Shown piece by piece: positions 43,020 to 52,396 of a stretch of 64,000 nt of DNA. How positions within the stretch are numbered: the first letter of the stretch is position 1; every line of letters starts with the position of its first letter. A model generated the notes under the pieces. That model worked only from the letters and a program-made list of their open reading frames with translations. It was not told the DNA's origin and did no database searches. Source of the stretch: CBDFHF01 sp965247565 (GTDB lineage Bacteria > Pseudomonadota > Gammaproteobacteria > Methylococcales > Methylomonadaceae); contig CBDFHF010000003.1 in the NCBI GenBank assembly GCA_965247565.1, positions 1,674,001 through 1,738,000 of the forward strand, read 5' to 3'. Both the position numbers and the translations under genes were made by a program.

Positions 43020-43997
43020 ATGGATAATCAACAGGACAATCAAACTAGTTCCTCTAAGCCCATAGACGCAGGATGGGAACGGAGTGTTATTGAAAAAATA
43101 GCATTAGCGGCGATAACCGAGCAAACTCGGGCAAGGCGTTGGAGTGTTTTTTTTAAATCCCTATTATTTGTTTACTTGTTGGGTGTATTTGGATTGGCTA
43201 TGTACCCAAAATTGAAACTGGAAATGGGTACCGACGGCAAAAATCATACGGCTGTTATTAAGCTAGTTGGTGCTATTGCTGAAGACAAGGACGCTAATGC
43301 AGAGACCATTATCAAAAGCTTAAGGGATGCGGTAAAGGATAAGCAGACTAAAGGTATTATCTTGCACGCCAATTCGCCTGGAGGTAGTCCGGTTCAGTCA
43401 GCTTATGTCTACGAAGAAATTAAAGCTATAAAGAAAGAACACCCGGAGTTGCCCATCTATGCAGTAGTTAGCGATATTTGCGCGTCAGGATGCTATTACA
43501 TCGCATCTGCCAGCGATAAAATTTTTGTCAATCAAGCGAGTTTAATTGGCTCGATAGGTGTGTTGATGGATGGTTTTGGATTTGTAGATACCATGCAAAA
43601 GCTGGGAGTTGAGCGTCGCTTGCTCACTGCTGGTGCGCATAAAGCCATGCTTGATCCATTTTCTCCACCCAAGCAAGAAGAAACAGAATACATGCAGACT
43701 TTATTGAATCAGGTTCATCAACAGTTCATTGGTGCAGTTAAAGCGGGTCGTGGCGATCGTCTTAAAGAAACCCCTGATATGTTTTCCGGCCTAGTATGGA
43801 CAGGCGAGGAGGGTATTAAATTGGGGGTGGCCGATGCTTACGGTAATGATGATTATGTTGCCAAAGAAATTATTGGCGCAAAAACCATTGTCGATTTTAC
43901 TCGTCAGGAACGATTGCTTGATCGCATTGCGGGTAAAATAGGTAGCTCTTTCGGGCAGACTATTTCTGGATTAGCTCAGGGTATTTCACTGCGCTAA
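43020..43997 (+). CDS. sppA: S49 family signal peptide peptidase SppA
   Basis: This inner-membrane serine peptidase digests cleaved signal peptides. The 325-residue protein has a cytoplasmic start, one membrane helix (about residues 43-62), and an S49 domain with LHANSPGGSPVQSAYVYEEI near residue 117 and the catalytic serine in DICASGCYYIASASDKIF near residue 158; GSIGVL follows. It is the short (single-domain) form. It lies 12 bases after the HAD gene in the rluC operon. Confidence 0.93.
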   Translation: MDNQQDNQTSSSKPIDAGWERSVIEKIALAAITEQTRARRWSVFFKSLLFVYLLGVFGLAMYPKLKLEMGTDGKNHTAVIKLVGAIAEDKDANAETIIKSLRDAVKDKQTKGIILHANSPGGSPVQSAYVYEEIKAIKKEHPELPIYAVVSDICASGCYYIASASDKIFVNQASLIGSIGVLMDGFGFVDTMQKLGVERRLLTAGAHKAMLDPFSPPKQEETEYMQTLLNQVHQQFIGAVKAGRGDRLKETPDMFSGLVWTGEEGIKLGVADAYGNDDYVAKEIIGAKTIVDFTRQERLLDRIAGKIGSSFGQTISGLAQGISLR

Positions 43998-44092
43998 ATG
44001 GATTCAGTGTCAATTCATGCTATCCGTATAAGTTATGCGTCAAGCAGCAAGAAAAGTTATCCTGATATAGGCAAGCAATCACTCAAATCATC

Positions 44093-44362
44093 ATGAAGAA
44101 TTCGATCAAACTCGTTTTGCTGGCGTTTTGGTGCAGCTCTGGTGCTCTTGCAGATGATCAGCTTTTACTCGCTCAAGTAAGTTTAAACGATGCTACCAAG
44201 CAAATTATTGAGGGTACTTATAACAAAGTACTAGGCGCACAAACAGAAACCATAGACGGAAAAGAAGTTCATGTAATCAAGGTGTTAACACCTGATGGAA
44301 GGATTCAGTTTTTTAGAATTGATGCAGAAACTGGCCAGCTTGTCAACGAACCTAATGCTTAA
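44093..44362 (+). CDS. small exported PepSY-domain protein
   Basis: The 89-residue product has a signal peptide (VLLAFWCSSGALA, cleavage before DD) and a single PepSY-like domain (residues 27-86) with GKEVHVIKVLTPDGRIQFFRIDAETGQL. PepSY domains are found next to sensor kinases and may modulate peptidases or receptors in the periplasm. The gene ends 11 bases before a response regulator gene and should be co-transcribed, so it may feed into the signal of the kinase. That role is inferred. Confidence 0.8.
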   Translation: MKNSIKLVLLAFWCSSGALADDQLLLAQVSLNDATKQIIEGTYNKVLGAQTETIDGKEVHVIKVLTPDGRIQFFRIDAETGQLVNEPNA

Positions 44363-44373
44363 TTGGATCACCC

Positions 44374-45048
44374 ATGCGTATTCTAATAGTTGAAGATGAA
44401 GTAAAACTGTGCGAACAAATTCACGACTATTTGACTGATAAAGGTTTTGCAGTCGATACCGCAAATACAGGTGCAGATGGATACTATATGGGTAAAGAGT
44501 ATCCGGTTGATGCAGCTGTGATTGATATTGGTCTTCCAGATTTTTCGGGCATAGAGTTAATCAAAAAGCTGCGCAAAAACAAAATCAAAGTACCTATTTT
44601 GATTTTAACTGCGCGCAGTCGCTGGCAGGAAAAAGTCGAAGGATTGGAAGCTGGGGCCGATGATTATTTAGCCAAGCCGTTCCATTATGAAGAGTTATTG
44701 GCCAGAATTAACGCGTTGATTAGGCGATCAGTCGGTCAAGCCCATCCGGTGTTAACGCATGGGAATATTGAGTTGGATACCGTTGCTCAAGATGTTTTTG
44801 TTGCAGGAGTAAAACAAGAGCTGACGGCATATGAATATAAGGTTTTGGAATTTCTCATGTTTCGTAAAGGTGAAGTTATTTCAAAGTCGGTATTGACCGC
44901 TCATATTTATGACGAAGACTTCGATTTAGATAGTAATGTCATCGAGGTGTTTATCGGTCGCTTGAGAAAAAAAATCGATCCCGACGGAACATCTAAACCA
45001 ATAGAAACTCTGCGCGGCAGGGGTTATCGAATTTCAGACGACACCTAG
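44374..45048 (+). CDS. OmpR-family response regulator (PhoP/QseB-like)
   Basis: The 224-residue protein has a receiver domain (1-120) with the acidic pair Glu7-Asp8, phosphoacceptor Asp51 in AAVIDIGLPDFSG, and Lys in DDYLAKPF near residue 101. A winged-helix DNA-binding domain follows (128-220), with LTAYEYKVLEFLMFRKGEVIS and VIEVFIGRLRKKI and ending ETLRGRGYRI. It belongs to the PhoP/QseB branch. It is followed after 45 bases by its kinase gene and preceded by the PepSY protein gene. Confidence 0.92.
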   Translation: MRILIVEDEVKLCEQIHDYLTDKGFAVDTANTGADGYYMGKEYPVDAAVIDIGLPDFSGIELIKKLRKNKIKVPILILTARSRWQEKVEGLEAGADDYLAKPFHYEELLARINALIRRSVGQAHPVLTHGNIELDTVAQDVFVAGVKQELTAYEYKVLEFLMFRKGEVISKSVLTAHIYDEDFDLDSNVIEVFIGRLRKKIDPDGTSKPIETLRGRGYRISDDT

Positions 45049-45093
45049 CCTCTTTAATTCACCCAAAAGCTTCTTAACCTCAGCTACTCACCA

Positions 45094-46437
45094 GTGCAAA
45101 CTAACACGCTAAGCTTCCGGTTGTTGATTTCCGCGGCGTTGGTTTTAGCTATTTTTTTTGCACTCGTTTCCATTGTTTTGGAGCAGGGATTTCGCGAAAG
45201 CGCAGAAGAAGCGCTAAGTGAAAAATTGCAAATCCACGTTTATTCATTGTTATCAGCAGCGGAGTTAACCAATTCTGGTGAATTGAAAATGCCGCCCAGT
45301 ATGCCGGAACCGCGTTTTGCGACACCAGGTTCTGGGTTATATGCCTTTATTCAACTCAAAAATAAGAAAATAGTATGGAGTTCACCGTCAGCGATTGGCT
45401 TGAATGTCAATGTGCCAGCAGATTTAACTTCGGGTAACTCGGTATTCTTAACCAATGATCGTGGTCGCTATACACTTCATTACGATGTGATTTGGCAAAA
45501 TGTGGCAAAAATTGAACGCGAATACATCTTTACGGTTACCGAAGATGCGCAGTTTGTTGTTAAACAAGTAGAGCGATTTAACGCTACTTTAAGAGGATGG
45601 TTGCTGGTTATCGGTATTGCTTTAATTTTTATCCAGTTTGCTGTCATGAGCTGGAGCTTAAAGCCGCTACGTATTATTGTAAAAGATCTTGAAGCTGTAG
45701 AGAAAGGCGCCAAGTCCCGCTTGGATGGTGATTATTCATCCGAGTTACAAGGTCTGGCGGGTAACATGAATGCCTTGATTACCAGTGAAAGGGGATTGTT
45801 AGATCGATACCGTAATACCTTAGCCGATTTAGCACATAGCTTAAAGACTCCGCTGGCCATCTTAAGAGGTTGTGTGGATACATGTGGTGAAAATGCCGAA
45901 ACTGTTAATGAACAAATTAACCGCATGAACCAAATTGTTGAATATCAACTGCAACGCGCTGCGGCAAAAGGCGAGCATAAAACTACCCGTACCGTGGATG
46001 TGCCGGAAGTGTTGAATAAAATTATCGCTTCTGTCAATAAAGCTTATTTCGACAAAGGCATCATCTTCGACGCGCAAATGCCGGAAAAAATGTTGTTGTA
46101 CTGCGATGAAGGTGATTTATACGAAATTGCTGGAAATTTGATCGACAATGCCAGCAAATGGTGTAAACGCCAGGTAAAAGTCACGGTAATGTTAAATGCG
46201 AAAAAAGGTCGGAAAAATTTTACTGCGTTACTGCAAGTAGAAGATGACGGCCCTGGCATTCCCGATGGGAAGCTGGCGGAAATCTTAAAGCGCGGCGTGC
46301 GTGCCGACCAGAATACTCAGGGTCACGGCATTGGTATGGCCGTCGTTAATGAATTGATCACTTTGTTAGGTGGACGATTGGAAGGTGGTAAGAGTGCAGA
46401 TTTGGGCGGCATGAAATGGAAAGTCTTGCTGCCCTAG
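45094..46437 (+). CDS. sensor histidine kinase (PhoQ-like)
   Basis: The 447-residue membrane kinase has two helices (about residues 8-28 and 165-185) enclosing a periplasmic sensor domain of about 135 residues. A HAMP-like linker follows, then the phosphoacceptor helix LADLAHSLKTPLAILRG near residue 250 and an ATPase domain with GNLIDNASKWC (N-box), EDDGPGIPDG (G1) and GHGIGMAV (G2). The H-box AHSLKTPLA is that of the PhoQ subgroup. It starts with GTG at 45094. The likely partner is the preceding regulator; the stimulus is unknown, with divalent cations or cationic peptides as in PhoQ only a guess. Confidence 0.92.
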   Translation: MQTNTLSFRLLISAALVLAIFFALVSIVLEQGFRESAEEALSEKLQIHVYSLLSAAELTNSGELKMPPSMPEPRFATPGSGLYAFIQLKNKKIVWSSPSAIGLNVNVPADLTSGNSVFLTNDRGRYTLHYDVIWQNVAKIEREYIFTVTEDAQFVVKQVERFNATLRGWLLVIGIALIFIQFAVMSWSLKPLRIIVKDLEAVEKGAKSRLDGDYSSELQGLAGNMNALITSERGLLDRYRNTLADLAHSLKTPLAILRGCVDTCGENAETVNEQINRMNQIVEYQLQRAAAKGEHKTTRTVDVPEVLNKIIASVNKAYFDKGIIFDAQMPEKMLLYCDEGDLYEIAGNLIDNASKWCKRQVKVTVMLNAKKGRKNFTALLQVEDDGPGIPDGKLAEILKRGVRADQNTQGHGIGMAVVNELITLLGGRLEGGKSADLGGMKWKVLLP

Positions 46438-46598
46438 TTCATCGTGAGCGCGATTTTCGGTTGAAAAAGTCGTTCAAACCTAAGCTCAGCAAATTAATTG
46501 AGAATAAGATGAATATTCTGCAAGCTTTCTGCCAAAATTTCGCAGTTCAGAGATATCCGCAATCCTGGCGGGTTGGCTTAAATGACCAGCTGAATGTC

Positions 46599-47030
46599 TT
46601 AGCTTATTTTATGGGTGGAAATCTCAATACCAGCTTTCTGATACTGGCGATAACGATTTCTTCCGAATTCTTTGTTCGCTTCGCTATTGTCTAAAATCTC
46701 CAGAATTCGTTCAATTTGATAGAAATTCTCCGGACAGTTTGATGACAGGTTAATGACGGTTTTTTGCCAATGTGTCGGTGCAGGCGGGGAGCCTATTAAT
46801 ATGGCTTTTTCGGTGCAAGGACTCTCGCCAGTGTAAATTTGATGAGGAATAAAACTACCGGCTCTGAAAGTCCAAAGCAGGTCGTCCAATTGCCGACTTT
46901 GTTCTTCCGAGTCAGTAAGTGCATAGCAAAAGCAGTGGTTGCGGTAAGCTTTTTCTATGAGCTTACAAGCGAATAGATCGCGTTCCTGCTGGGATTGCGA
47001 TGGTAGTATGTAAAAGCTAACATCCGGCAT
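46599..47030 (-). CDS. holC: DNA polymerase III subunit chi
   Basis: Chi links the clamp loader to single-stranded DNA-binding protein. The 143-residue protein starts at ATG 47030 (PDVSFYILPSQSQQERDLFA; the TTG at 47036 adds two residues only) and contains the typical ACKLIEKAYRNHCFCYALTD and LLWTFRAGSFIPHQIY stretches, ending in the RRYQ-like RNRYRQYQKAGIEI. It lies behind pepA on the minus strand, the conserved pepA-holC order, separated by a terminator hairpin. valS, which usually follows, is absent here. Confidence 0.92.
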   Translation of the reverse strand: MPDVSFYILPSQSQQERDLFACKLIEKAYRNHCFCYALTDSEEQSRQLDDLLWTFRAGSFIPHQIYTGESPCTEKAILIGSPPAPTHWQKTVINLSSNCPENFYQIERILEILDNSEANKEFGRNRYRQYQKAGIEISTHKIS

Positions 47031-47065
47031 TGCCAAGCCTAGCGAGAAATTGAACTCAATGGCTT

Positions 47066-47094
47066 AAAAGGTAGCCGGTAATTCCCCGGCCACC
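47066..47094 (-). terminator. intrinsic terminator behind pepA
   Basis: On the minus strand GGT-G-GCCGG and CCGGC-T-ACC (47094-47070) form a GC-rich stem with one mismatch, followed by TTTT (47069-47066). It lies 24 bases behind the pepA stop and separates pepA from holC. Confidence 0.6.
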
Positions 47095-47117
47095 TCATTA
47101 AGCGGGTAGTCATTTGA

Positions 47118-48605
47118 TTACGCATTAGCCCGATTAATCAGATACTGACTTAACAATGGCACAGGACGACCTGTGGCGCCTTTAGTAGGGCCAGTACGCC
47201 AAGCGGTACCAGCAATATCAAGATGAGCCCAGCGGAAGTTTTCGGCAAAATTTGACAAAAAGCAGGCCGCGGTAATAGTACCTGCATCTTTGCCACCGAT
47301 ATTGGCCAAGTCCGCAAAATTTGATTTAAGCTGTTCTTGGTATTCTTCCCATAACGGTAAGCGCCATAGACTATCGACAGCAGTCACGCTAGCGTTAATA
47401 AGATCATTGCATAAGGCATCGTCATTACCCAACAACCCGCTGGGAACGCGGCCTAATGCCACTAAAACTGCACCGGTTAATGTGGCGAGATCAATGACTA
47501 CGTCGGGGTTGAACCGTTCGGCGTAAGTTAAGGTGTCGCACAGAATTAAGCGACCTTCGGCGTCGGTGTTCAATACTTCAATGGTTTTTCCCGACATACT
47601 GGTGAGAATATCACCGGGTTTGTTGGCATCGCCATCGGGCATGTTTTCTGAAGATGGGATCAAGCCGACGATGTTTAACGGTAAGTTCATTTTTGCAGCG
47701 GCTTGCAAAGTGCCTAGCACAGCTGCGCCGCCGCACATATCGTATTTCATTTCATCCATGCCTAGGCCCGGTTTTAAGGAAATACCACCAGCATCGAACG
47801 TTAGCCCTTTTCCAATTAGCACGATAGGCTTGGCATTTTTATCGCCGCCTTGATAATTGAGGGTAATCAATTTAGCAGGTTGTCGACTGCCACGAGAAAC
47901 CGACAGGAAAGACCCCATGCCTAAAGCCTGCATATCGGCTTCTTCCAGGATGGTAATAGCTAGATTTTTAAATTTATTACCCAGTTCCTGGGCTTGTTCA
48001 GCTAGGAAAGTTGGGGTGCAGACATTGCCGGGTAAATCGGCTAGGTGTTTAGTTAAAGCGACGCCCTGGGCAATTGCCAAGCCTTGATTTAAACCTGCCT
48101 GAACTGGGCTGGACTGATCGGCTGGCGTGATGATGCGGATGCTTTCCAGCTTGCTGTCGAGTTCCTTATTTGCTTTGTGGGTAGTATATTGATAGACGGC
48201 ATCATTAAAGACTTCGACAATTTGGCGACTTTTCCATTGCCAATCAGCGTTGCTGACTTCGACTTCAGCTAAGCTACATACCACCGATTTTATAGCAGAT
48301 TTTTTAATGCAATTGATGGCGGCGGTTAACGCGCCACGGAAGTCTTTGGCGGAAATGGCGTCTTTTTTGCCAAGTCCAACCAGTAAAATACGTTCAATGT
48401 TGTTGTCTGGGATGACGTTAAGCAGTAGAGTTTCCGCATTTTTTCCGCTGATGTCGCCACGCTGGATCACTTTTTCTATCAAACCTTGCAATCTGTTGTT
48501 AAGAGCCGCGGCGGTTGGGCTGAGTTGCTGGTCTTGGTAAATACCTACGATTAAACAATCACATTGCAGTTCTTCTAATGGTGAGCTTTCTATAGAATAG
48601 TCCAT
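47118..48605 (-). CDS. pepA: cytosol (leucyl) aminopeptidase
   Basis: This M17 dizinc aminopeptidase removes N-terminal residues, and in E. coli it also binds DNA in recombination and regulation. The 495-residue protein has the metal and catalytic motifs IGKGLTFDAGGISLKPG near residue 265, MKYDMCGGAAVLG, and the M17 signature NTDAEGRLILCD near residue 345. The N-terminal macro-like domain covers about 1-160. Its start faces lptF across a 147-base gap with four palindromes, which may be regulatory. Confidence 0.95.
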   Translation of the reverse strand: MDYSIESSPLEELQCDCLIVGIYQDQQLSPTAAALNNRLQGLIEKVIQRGDISGKNAETLLLNVIPDNNIERILLVGLGKKDAISAKDFRGALTAAINCIKKSAIKSVVCSLAEVEVSNADWQWKSRQIVEVFNDAVYQYTTHKANKELDSKLESIRIITPADQSSPVQAGLNQGLAIAQGVALTKHLADLPGNVCTPTFLAEQAQELGNKFKNLAITILEEADMQALGMGSFLSVSRGSRQPAKLITLNYQGGDKNAKPIVLIGKGLTFDAGGISLKPGLGMDEMKYDMCGGAAVLGTLQAAAKMNLPLNIVGLIPSSENMPDGDANKPGDILTSMSGKTIEVLNTDAEGRLILCDTLTYAERFNPDVVIDLATLTGAVLVALGRVPSGLLGNDDALCNDLINASVTAVDSLWRLPLWEEYQEQLKSNFADLANIGGKDAGTITAACFLSNFAENFRWAHLDIAGTAWRTGPTKGATGRPVPLLSQYLINRANA

Positions 48606-48639
48606 AACTTATATCGTTTTGTTGTGAGAGGAAGATAAA

Positions 48640-48708
48640 CTTGAGTACCTACTCAAGACGGGCTGTTTAGCCGTTGCTACAAATAGCCGCTTCCAGTAAC
48701 GTTACTGG
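48640..48708. promoter_or_regulatory. four consecutive palindromes between pepA and lptF
   Basis: Within 69 bases lie CTTGAGTA-CC-TACTCAAG (48640-48657), GGCT-GTTT-AGCC (48661-48672), GCTA-CAAA-TAGC (48676-48687) and the perfect 16-bp palindrome CCAGTAACGTTACTGG (48693-48708). They sit in the divergent promoter region of pepA and lptFG. They could be protein-binding sites or, if transcribed, a run of hairpins. Confidence 0.5.
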
Positions 48709-48752
48709 GATAGGCAAATTATACAACACAACGTTTAATTTTAATTGGAGAG

Positions 48753-49892
48753 ATGGTTTTGGCAACAGATTGGAGAACAGGTGGCTTAACGCGGCGGCGG
48801 TTTGTTTCTGTGTTGGATACAATGATTGTGATGGATTTGCTCAAAACCCTGTTTGCCGTTTGGTCAGTGATTGTGGTGATTATCGTCAGCCGAAAGTTTA
48901 TCAGGGTGTTAGAGGATGCGGTCGACGGGCAAGTTTCTAATGAAACACTGTTAAGTATCTTAGCTTATAAAACACTGCTGGTTAGCATCTCTTTTATGCC
49001 AGTAGCGTTGTTTATGGCCGTGTTAATGGTATTGGGCAGAATGTATCGGGATCAGGAAATGGCGGCGGTCTCTTCTGCAGGCGGCGGGTCAGGTGTTATT
49101 TATCGCGCTATATTTTTAGTCGCTTTCCCCCTAAGTATTTTGTCTGCCGGATTGTCCCTTTATACGGCCCCTTGGGCGGAAACCAGCATTGAGAATCTGG
49201 TTAGTCGTGATGAGCAAACGGCTGATCTTAGAGGCATTGCTGCAGGAAAGTTTAGTGAATACAGCCAAGGTGACTTGGTCTTTTACGTAGAGAGCGTCAG
49301 TGCCGACAAAAAGATGCACAACGTTTTTGTACAAAATCGGCAACATGGCACTTTAGAAATTATGAACGCTGATTTTGCCCGGATGCAGGAGTTGCCGGAT
49401 GGGCGTTATGTTGTTCTGGAACATGGCGAAAGAGTAGTTGGTCGGCCAGGAGAACTAAAGTATGTCCTGGAAAACTTTGATGAGTATGGTGTTCGTTTGG
49501 AAGAAAAGGATTTAAGCGTTAAGTTCAATCGTGCAGCAATCAGCACTGAAAAGTTGTGGACTTCACAGGTGACGCACGATATGGCTGAATTACAAAGACG
49601 CTTGTCGATTCCATTCGGAGTGCTGTTATTAAGTTTTCTGGCTGTACCCCTGGCACAGATTTCGCCGCGTGGTGGTGTATACGGCAATATGATGGTTGGA
49701 TTTTTAATTTATTTTAGCTACGGCAATCTCTCCAGAGTCAGTCAGGCCTGGGTGGTTAAAGGCACTATGTTGCCCTGGACGGCTGGATTTTTAGTCAATT
49801 TTGTCTTGCTGTTAACCGGCAGTATCTTATTAGCTAGGCTCTATGGTTGGAAATGGTTACTGCTAAAAATTACCGGTAAAGGTGCGAGATGA
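48753..49892 (+). CDS. lptF: LPS export permease LptF
   Basis: LptF pairs with LptG in the inner-membrane LptB2FG transporter that extracts lipopolysaccharide. The protein of about 379 residues has N-terminal helices (about 28-47, 66-92 and 110-130), a periplasmic beta-jellyroll part (140-270; DLVFYVESVSADKKMHNVFV) and three C-terminal helices with LSIPFGVLLLSFLAVPLAQ and FLIYFSYGNLSRVSQAW. The start is uncertain: ATG 48753 has GGAG too close, while ATG 48822 matches the family start better. It is coupled to lptG by a four-base overlap. Confidence 0.92.
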   Translation: MVLATDWRTGGLTRRRFVSVLDTMIVMDLLKTLFAVWSVIVVIIVSRKFIRVLEDAVDGQVSNETLLSILAYKTLLVSISFMPVALFMAVLMVLGRMYRDQEMAAVSSAGGGSGVIYRAIFLVAFPLSILSAGLSLYTAPWAETSIENLVSRDEQTADLRGIAAGKFSEYSQGDLVFYVESVSADKKMHNVFVQNRQHGTLEIMNADFARMQELPDGRYVVLEHGERVVGRPGELKYVLENFDEYGVRLEEKDLSVKFNRAAISTEKLWTSQVTHDMAELQRRLSIPFGVLLLSFLAVPLAQISPRGGVYGNMMVGFLIYFSYGNLSRVSQAWVVKGTMLPWTAGFLVNFVLLLTGSILLARLYGWKWLLLKITGKGAR

Positions 49893-50962
49893 ATGTATTA
49901 ACCGGTTATGTAGTTAAAGAGATTTTAAAGGGCTCATTTATCGCTCTGCTGTTGTTGCTGACACTCTTCGATTTGTTTACCTTTAGCGATGAGTTAAACG
50001 ATTTGGGTAAAGGCGGCTATGGATTAAAACAGGTTATCTATTATGTTTTATTGACTTCACCCGCGGTTGTTTACGAGTTAATGCCCGCGTCAGCACTACT
50101 GGGTAGCCTCTTTATATTGGGGGCTATGGGTAATAACCGAGAGCTTATTGCTATGCAAGCGGCCGGAGTATCGGTATTCGGTATCATTAAAGCCGCATTA
50201 CTGGCGGGTGGCGTGTTAGTGGTTGTGGCTATTTTTGTTGGTGAGACTATTGCGCCGATCACGGAGCGGGCAGGGCAGATGATTAAATTGACTGCCCAAA
50301 ATGAGCGAATTGCTTTAGGCGCGAAATATGGGATATGGTTGCGCGAGGGTGCTCATTTTATTAATGTCAGAAAAATAAATGATGATGGTAGTCTAGCGAA
50401 TATTCGCCGTTATGAGCTGGATGACAAACGCCACCTACGTCAGACCATGCACGCAGCAAAAGCAACTTATTTAGGAGGTCAGCAATGGAAATTGCATCAG
50501 GTCAGACAGTCACAGATTTCCACTGAACGCATAACAGCCAATGCTCAGGAAGAGCTGATTTGGCAGTCATCAATCGCTCCAGATTTACTAAAGATTGTTG
50601 TCGTTAAATCGGACAATTTATCTATTATCGATTTGGCAAAATATGTCCAATTTTTAAAGGAAAATCAGCAAAAGTCGCATAAATTTGAGTTGGCATTATG
50701 GGGAAGGCTTGTAAATCCATTGGTAACATTTGTTATGATTTTGGTATCTGCGCCTTTTGTTATCAATATAAGACGCGGTATTAACGTCGGAGGACGCATG
50801 ATGATCGGTGTGGTTATTGGTATGAGTTTTAATATTATCGACAAAATCGTCGGTCATATCGGCTTAATCTATGATTTAAATCCGCCTCTAATGGCTTTTT
50901 TGCCCAGCTTATCGGCGTTTGCATTAGCGATGGTTGCTTTGCGACGGATGCACTCAGCTTGA
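49889..50962 (+). CDS. lptG: LPS export permease LptG
   Basis: The 357-residue partner of LptF starts at ATG 49889, overlapping the lptF stop, and begins MNVLTGYVVKEILKGSFIALLLLLTLF. It has the conserved LTSPAVVYELMPASALLGSL near residue 55, three N-terminal helices, a periplasmic domain, and C-terminal helices with LWGRLVNPLVTFVMILVSAPF near residue 270 and FNIIDKIVGHIGLIYDL. The order lptF-lptG divergent from pepA is that of Pseudomonas and E. coli. Confidence 0.94.
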   Translation: MNVLTGYVVKEILKGSFIALLLLLTLFDLFTFSDELNDLGKGGYGLKQVIYYVLLTSPAVVYELMPASALLGSLFILGAMGNNRELIAMQAAGVSVFGIIKAALLAGGVLVVVAIFVGETIAPITERAGQMIKLTAQNERIALGAKYGIWLREGAHFINVRKINDDGSLANIRRYELDDKRHLRQTMHAAKATYLGGQQWKLHQVRQSQISTERITANAQEELIWQSSIAPDLLKIVVVKSDNLSIIDLAKYVQFLKENQQKSHKFELALWGRLVNPLVTFVMILVSAPFVINIRRGINVGGRMMIGVVIGMSFNIIDKIVGHIGLIYDLNPPLMAFLPSLSAFALAMVALRRMHSA

Positions 50963-50975
50963 AAACCAGTTAAAA

Positions 50976-52250
50976 CTATCTTAGCGCCTTCATTGCGTCG
51001 TTAATTTGTTGTTTCGCATCGTGTAGCAACGATAAAGATTGTTCGGGTGACAAAGAGAAATCTTTGAGTTTACTGGCGGCAGGAATTGAGGTAATGGCGG
51101 GTATTCCTGACATATCCAGTTTCCCAATGTAGCTGTGCAAACGAGATAATACTACGATGTCGATTAAATTAAGCTCATCACCGTTGTTTTGATACCAGTC
51201 TTCGCAATAGATGGGAATTTTAATAAATTCTTCTGAAAATCCCCATTCCACTAAAATTTTGTAGCCTATAGGGCCGTTAACATAGGGTAATGCGCGTTCT
51301 ATGTCTGCTTCGGTAAAGTAATCTTTTGGCAAGTTGGCGGCAAAGTTTAAAAAGGGTACGCTGCCGATGTTAGAAATTAGCCCTGCTAATAATGCTTCTT
51401 CAGGTTTGGCTTGCTTGCTGGCTTTCGCTAGAACCGAACTGAGCGCAGAAATATGCAGGCTTTGCTTCCATACTTTATCCAGTAGTTTTTTTATAATCGG
51501 CGAATTGCTCTTAAAGATATGGTTTAAGCTTAAGCCAATAACCAGATTTCGGGTTGCAACCAAGCCGATGCGATTGACCGCTTCAAAGCAACTTTTCGCA
51601 GGTAATGCACTCACGTAAAGAGGGCAGTTGGCTATGTCAATGAGCTTCGCGGCGATAACGGGGTCAAGTTGAATAATTTTTACCGCATCAGCAATGCCGA
51701 TGTTATTTTGGATAGCATGTCTCAGTTTGATAGCAATATCAGGTAATGAGGGTATCTCTAGCTCTTCGTTTTCGTAATGTTCCGCGAAAGTATGTAACAG
51801 TTTGTTGTCGTGTAATGCTTCGGGGATGAGCAATTGAGAATATAAAGCAGCATTAGAATCTTTGCTGGCCATTATCTTTTGAGAAACACGCAAAATGCTG
51901 GCATCTGTTTTAGCAACGGCCGTAGTGGTATAGATAGCACCACTGCTCAACGGAAATTTTGCTTTAGCGGTGCCGCTGGTGGTTTCGTAACTATTGCCTT
52001 TTTCATCAGTCAAGGTGACGCTGCCTTTTAACAAGTAGAAGGCTGAATCGGTTTTTTCGCCAAGCTTAAATAACGTGGTGTTTTTAGTAAATACTTCAGA
52101 TTGATGATTACCAGCAAAAGCTTGCAGTTTTTCAATACTGAAATTTCTGATAGGGATCAGTTCTTTTAAGGTTTCAATTGCAATGGGTTCAACAGAGATG
52201 TTGCCGGCCGCTGCATTTTTTCCTTGAAAAAAAGGTTTTAGGAAAGACAT
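50976..52250 (-). CDS. HDOD-domain protein with cyclic-nucleotide-binding-like domain
   Basis: The 424-residue cytoplasmic protein has an N-terminal cNMP-binding-like fold (about residues 30-145; VFTKNTTLFKLGEKTDSAFYLLKGSVTL) and an HDOD domain (about 155-350; IPSLPDIAIKLRHAIQNNIG and LDPVIAAKLIDIANCPLYVS). HDOD proteins lack full HD phosphodiesterase residues and act as signalling scaffolds, for example in motility or c-di-GMP networks. It ends 13 bases from lptG on the opposite strand and has no evident operon partner. Confidence 0.88.
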   Translation of the reverse strand: MSFLKPFFQGKNAAAGNISVEPIAIETLKELIPIRNFSIEKLQAFAGNHQSEVFTKNTTLFKLGEKTDSAFYLLKGSVTLTDEKGNSYETTSGTAKAKFPLSSGAIYTTTAVAKTDASILRVSQKIMASKDSNAALYSQLLIPEALHDNKLLHTFAEHYENEELEIPSLPDIAIKLRHAIQNNIGIADAVKIIQLDPVIAAKLIDIANCPLYVSALPAKSCFEAVNRIGLVATRNLVIGLSLNHIFKSNSPIIKKLLDKVWKQSLHISALSSVLAKASKQAKPEEALLAGLISNIGSVPFLNFAANLPKDYFTEADIERALPYVNGPIGYKILVEWGFSEEFIKIPIYCEDWYQNNGDELNLIDIVVLSRLHSYIGKLDMSGIPAITSIPAASKLKDFSLSPEQSLSLLHDAKQQINDAMKALR

Positions 52251-52396
52251 GTTTATTTCCTAAAAATCAGATAACGGGAATAGAAAAACAAAACTAATCC
52301 TTAACTTACAAGTCGATAATGTCATTGTTCTTTCAGTTGTGAAAGCGGTACGTTTTTTTAAGTCTAGCATATAACGCAAGATAGGTTGGCAAATGG

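Noticed and set aside
46416..46694. 92-codon frame between the kinase and holC
   Set aside because: It overlaps both genes, and its second half is antisense to holC.
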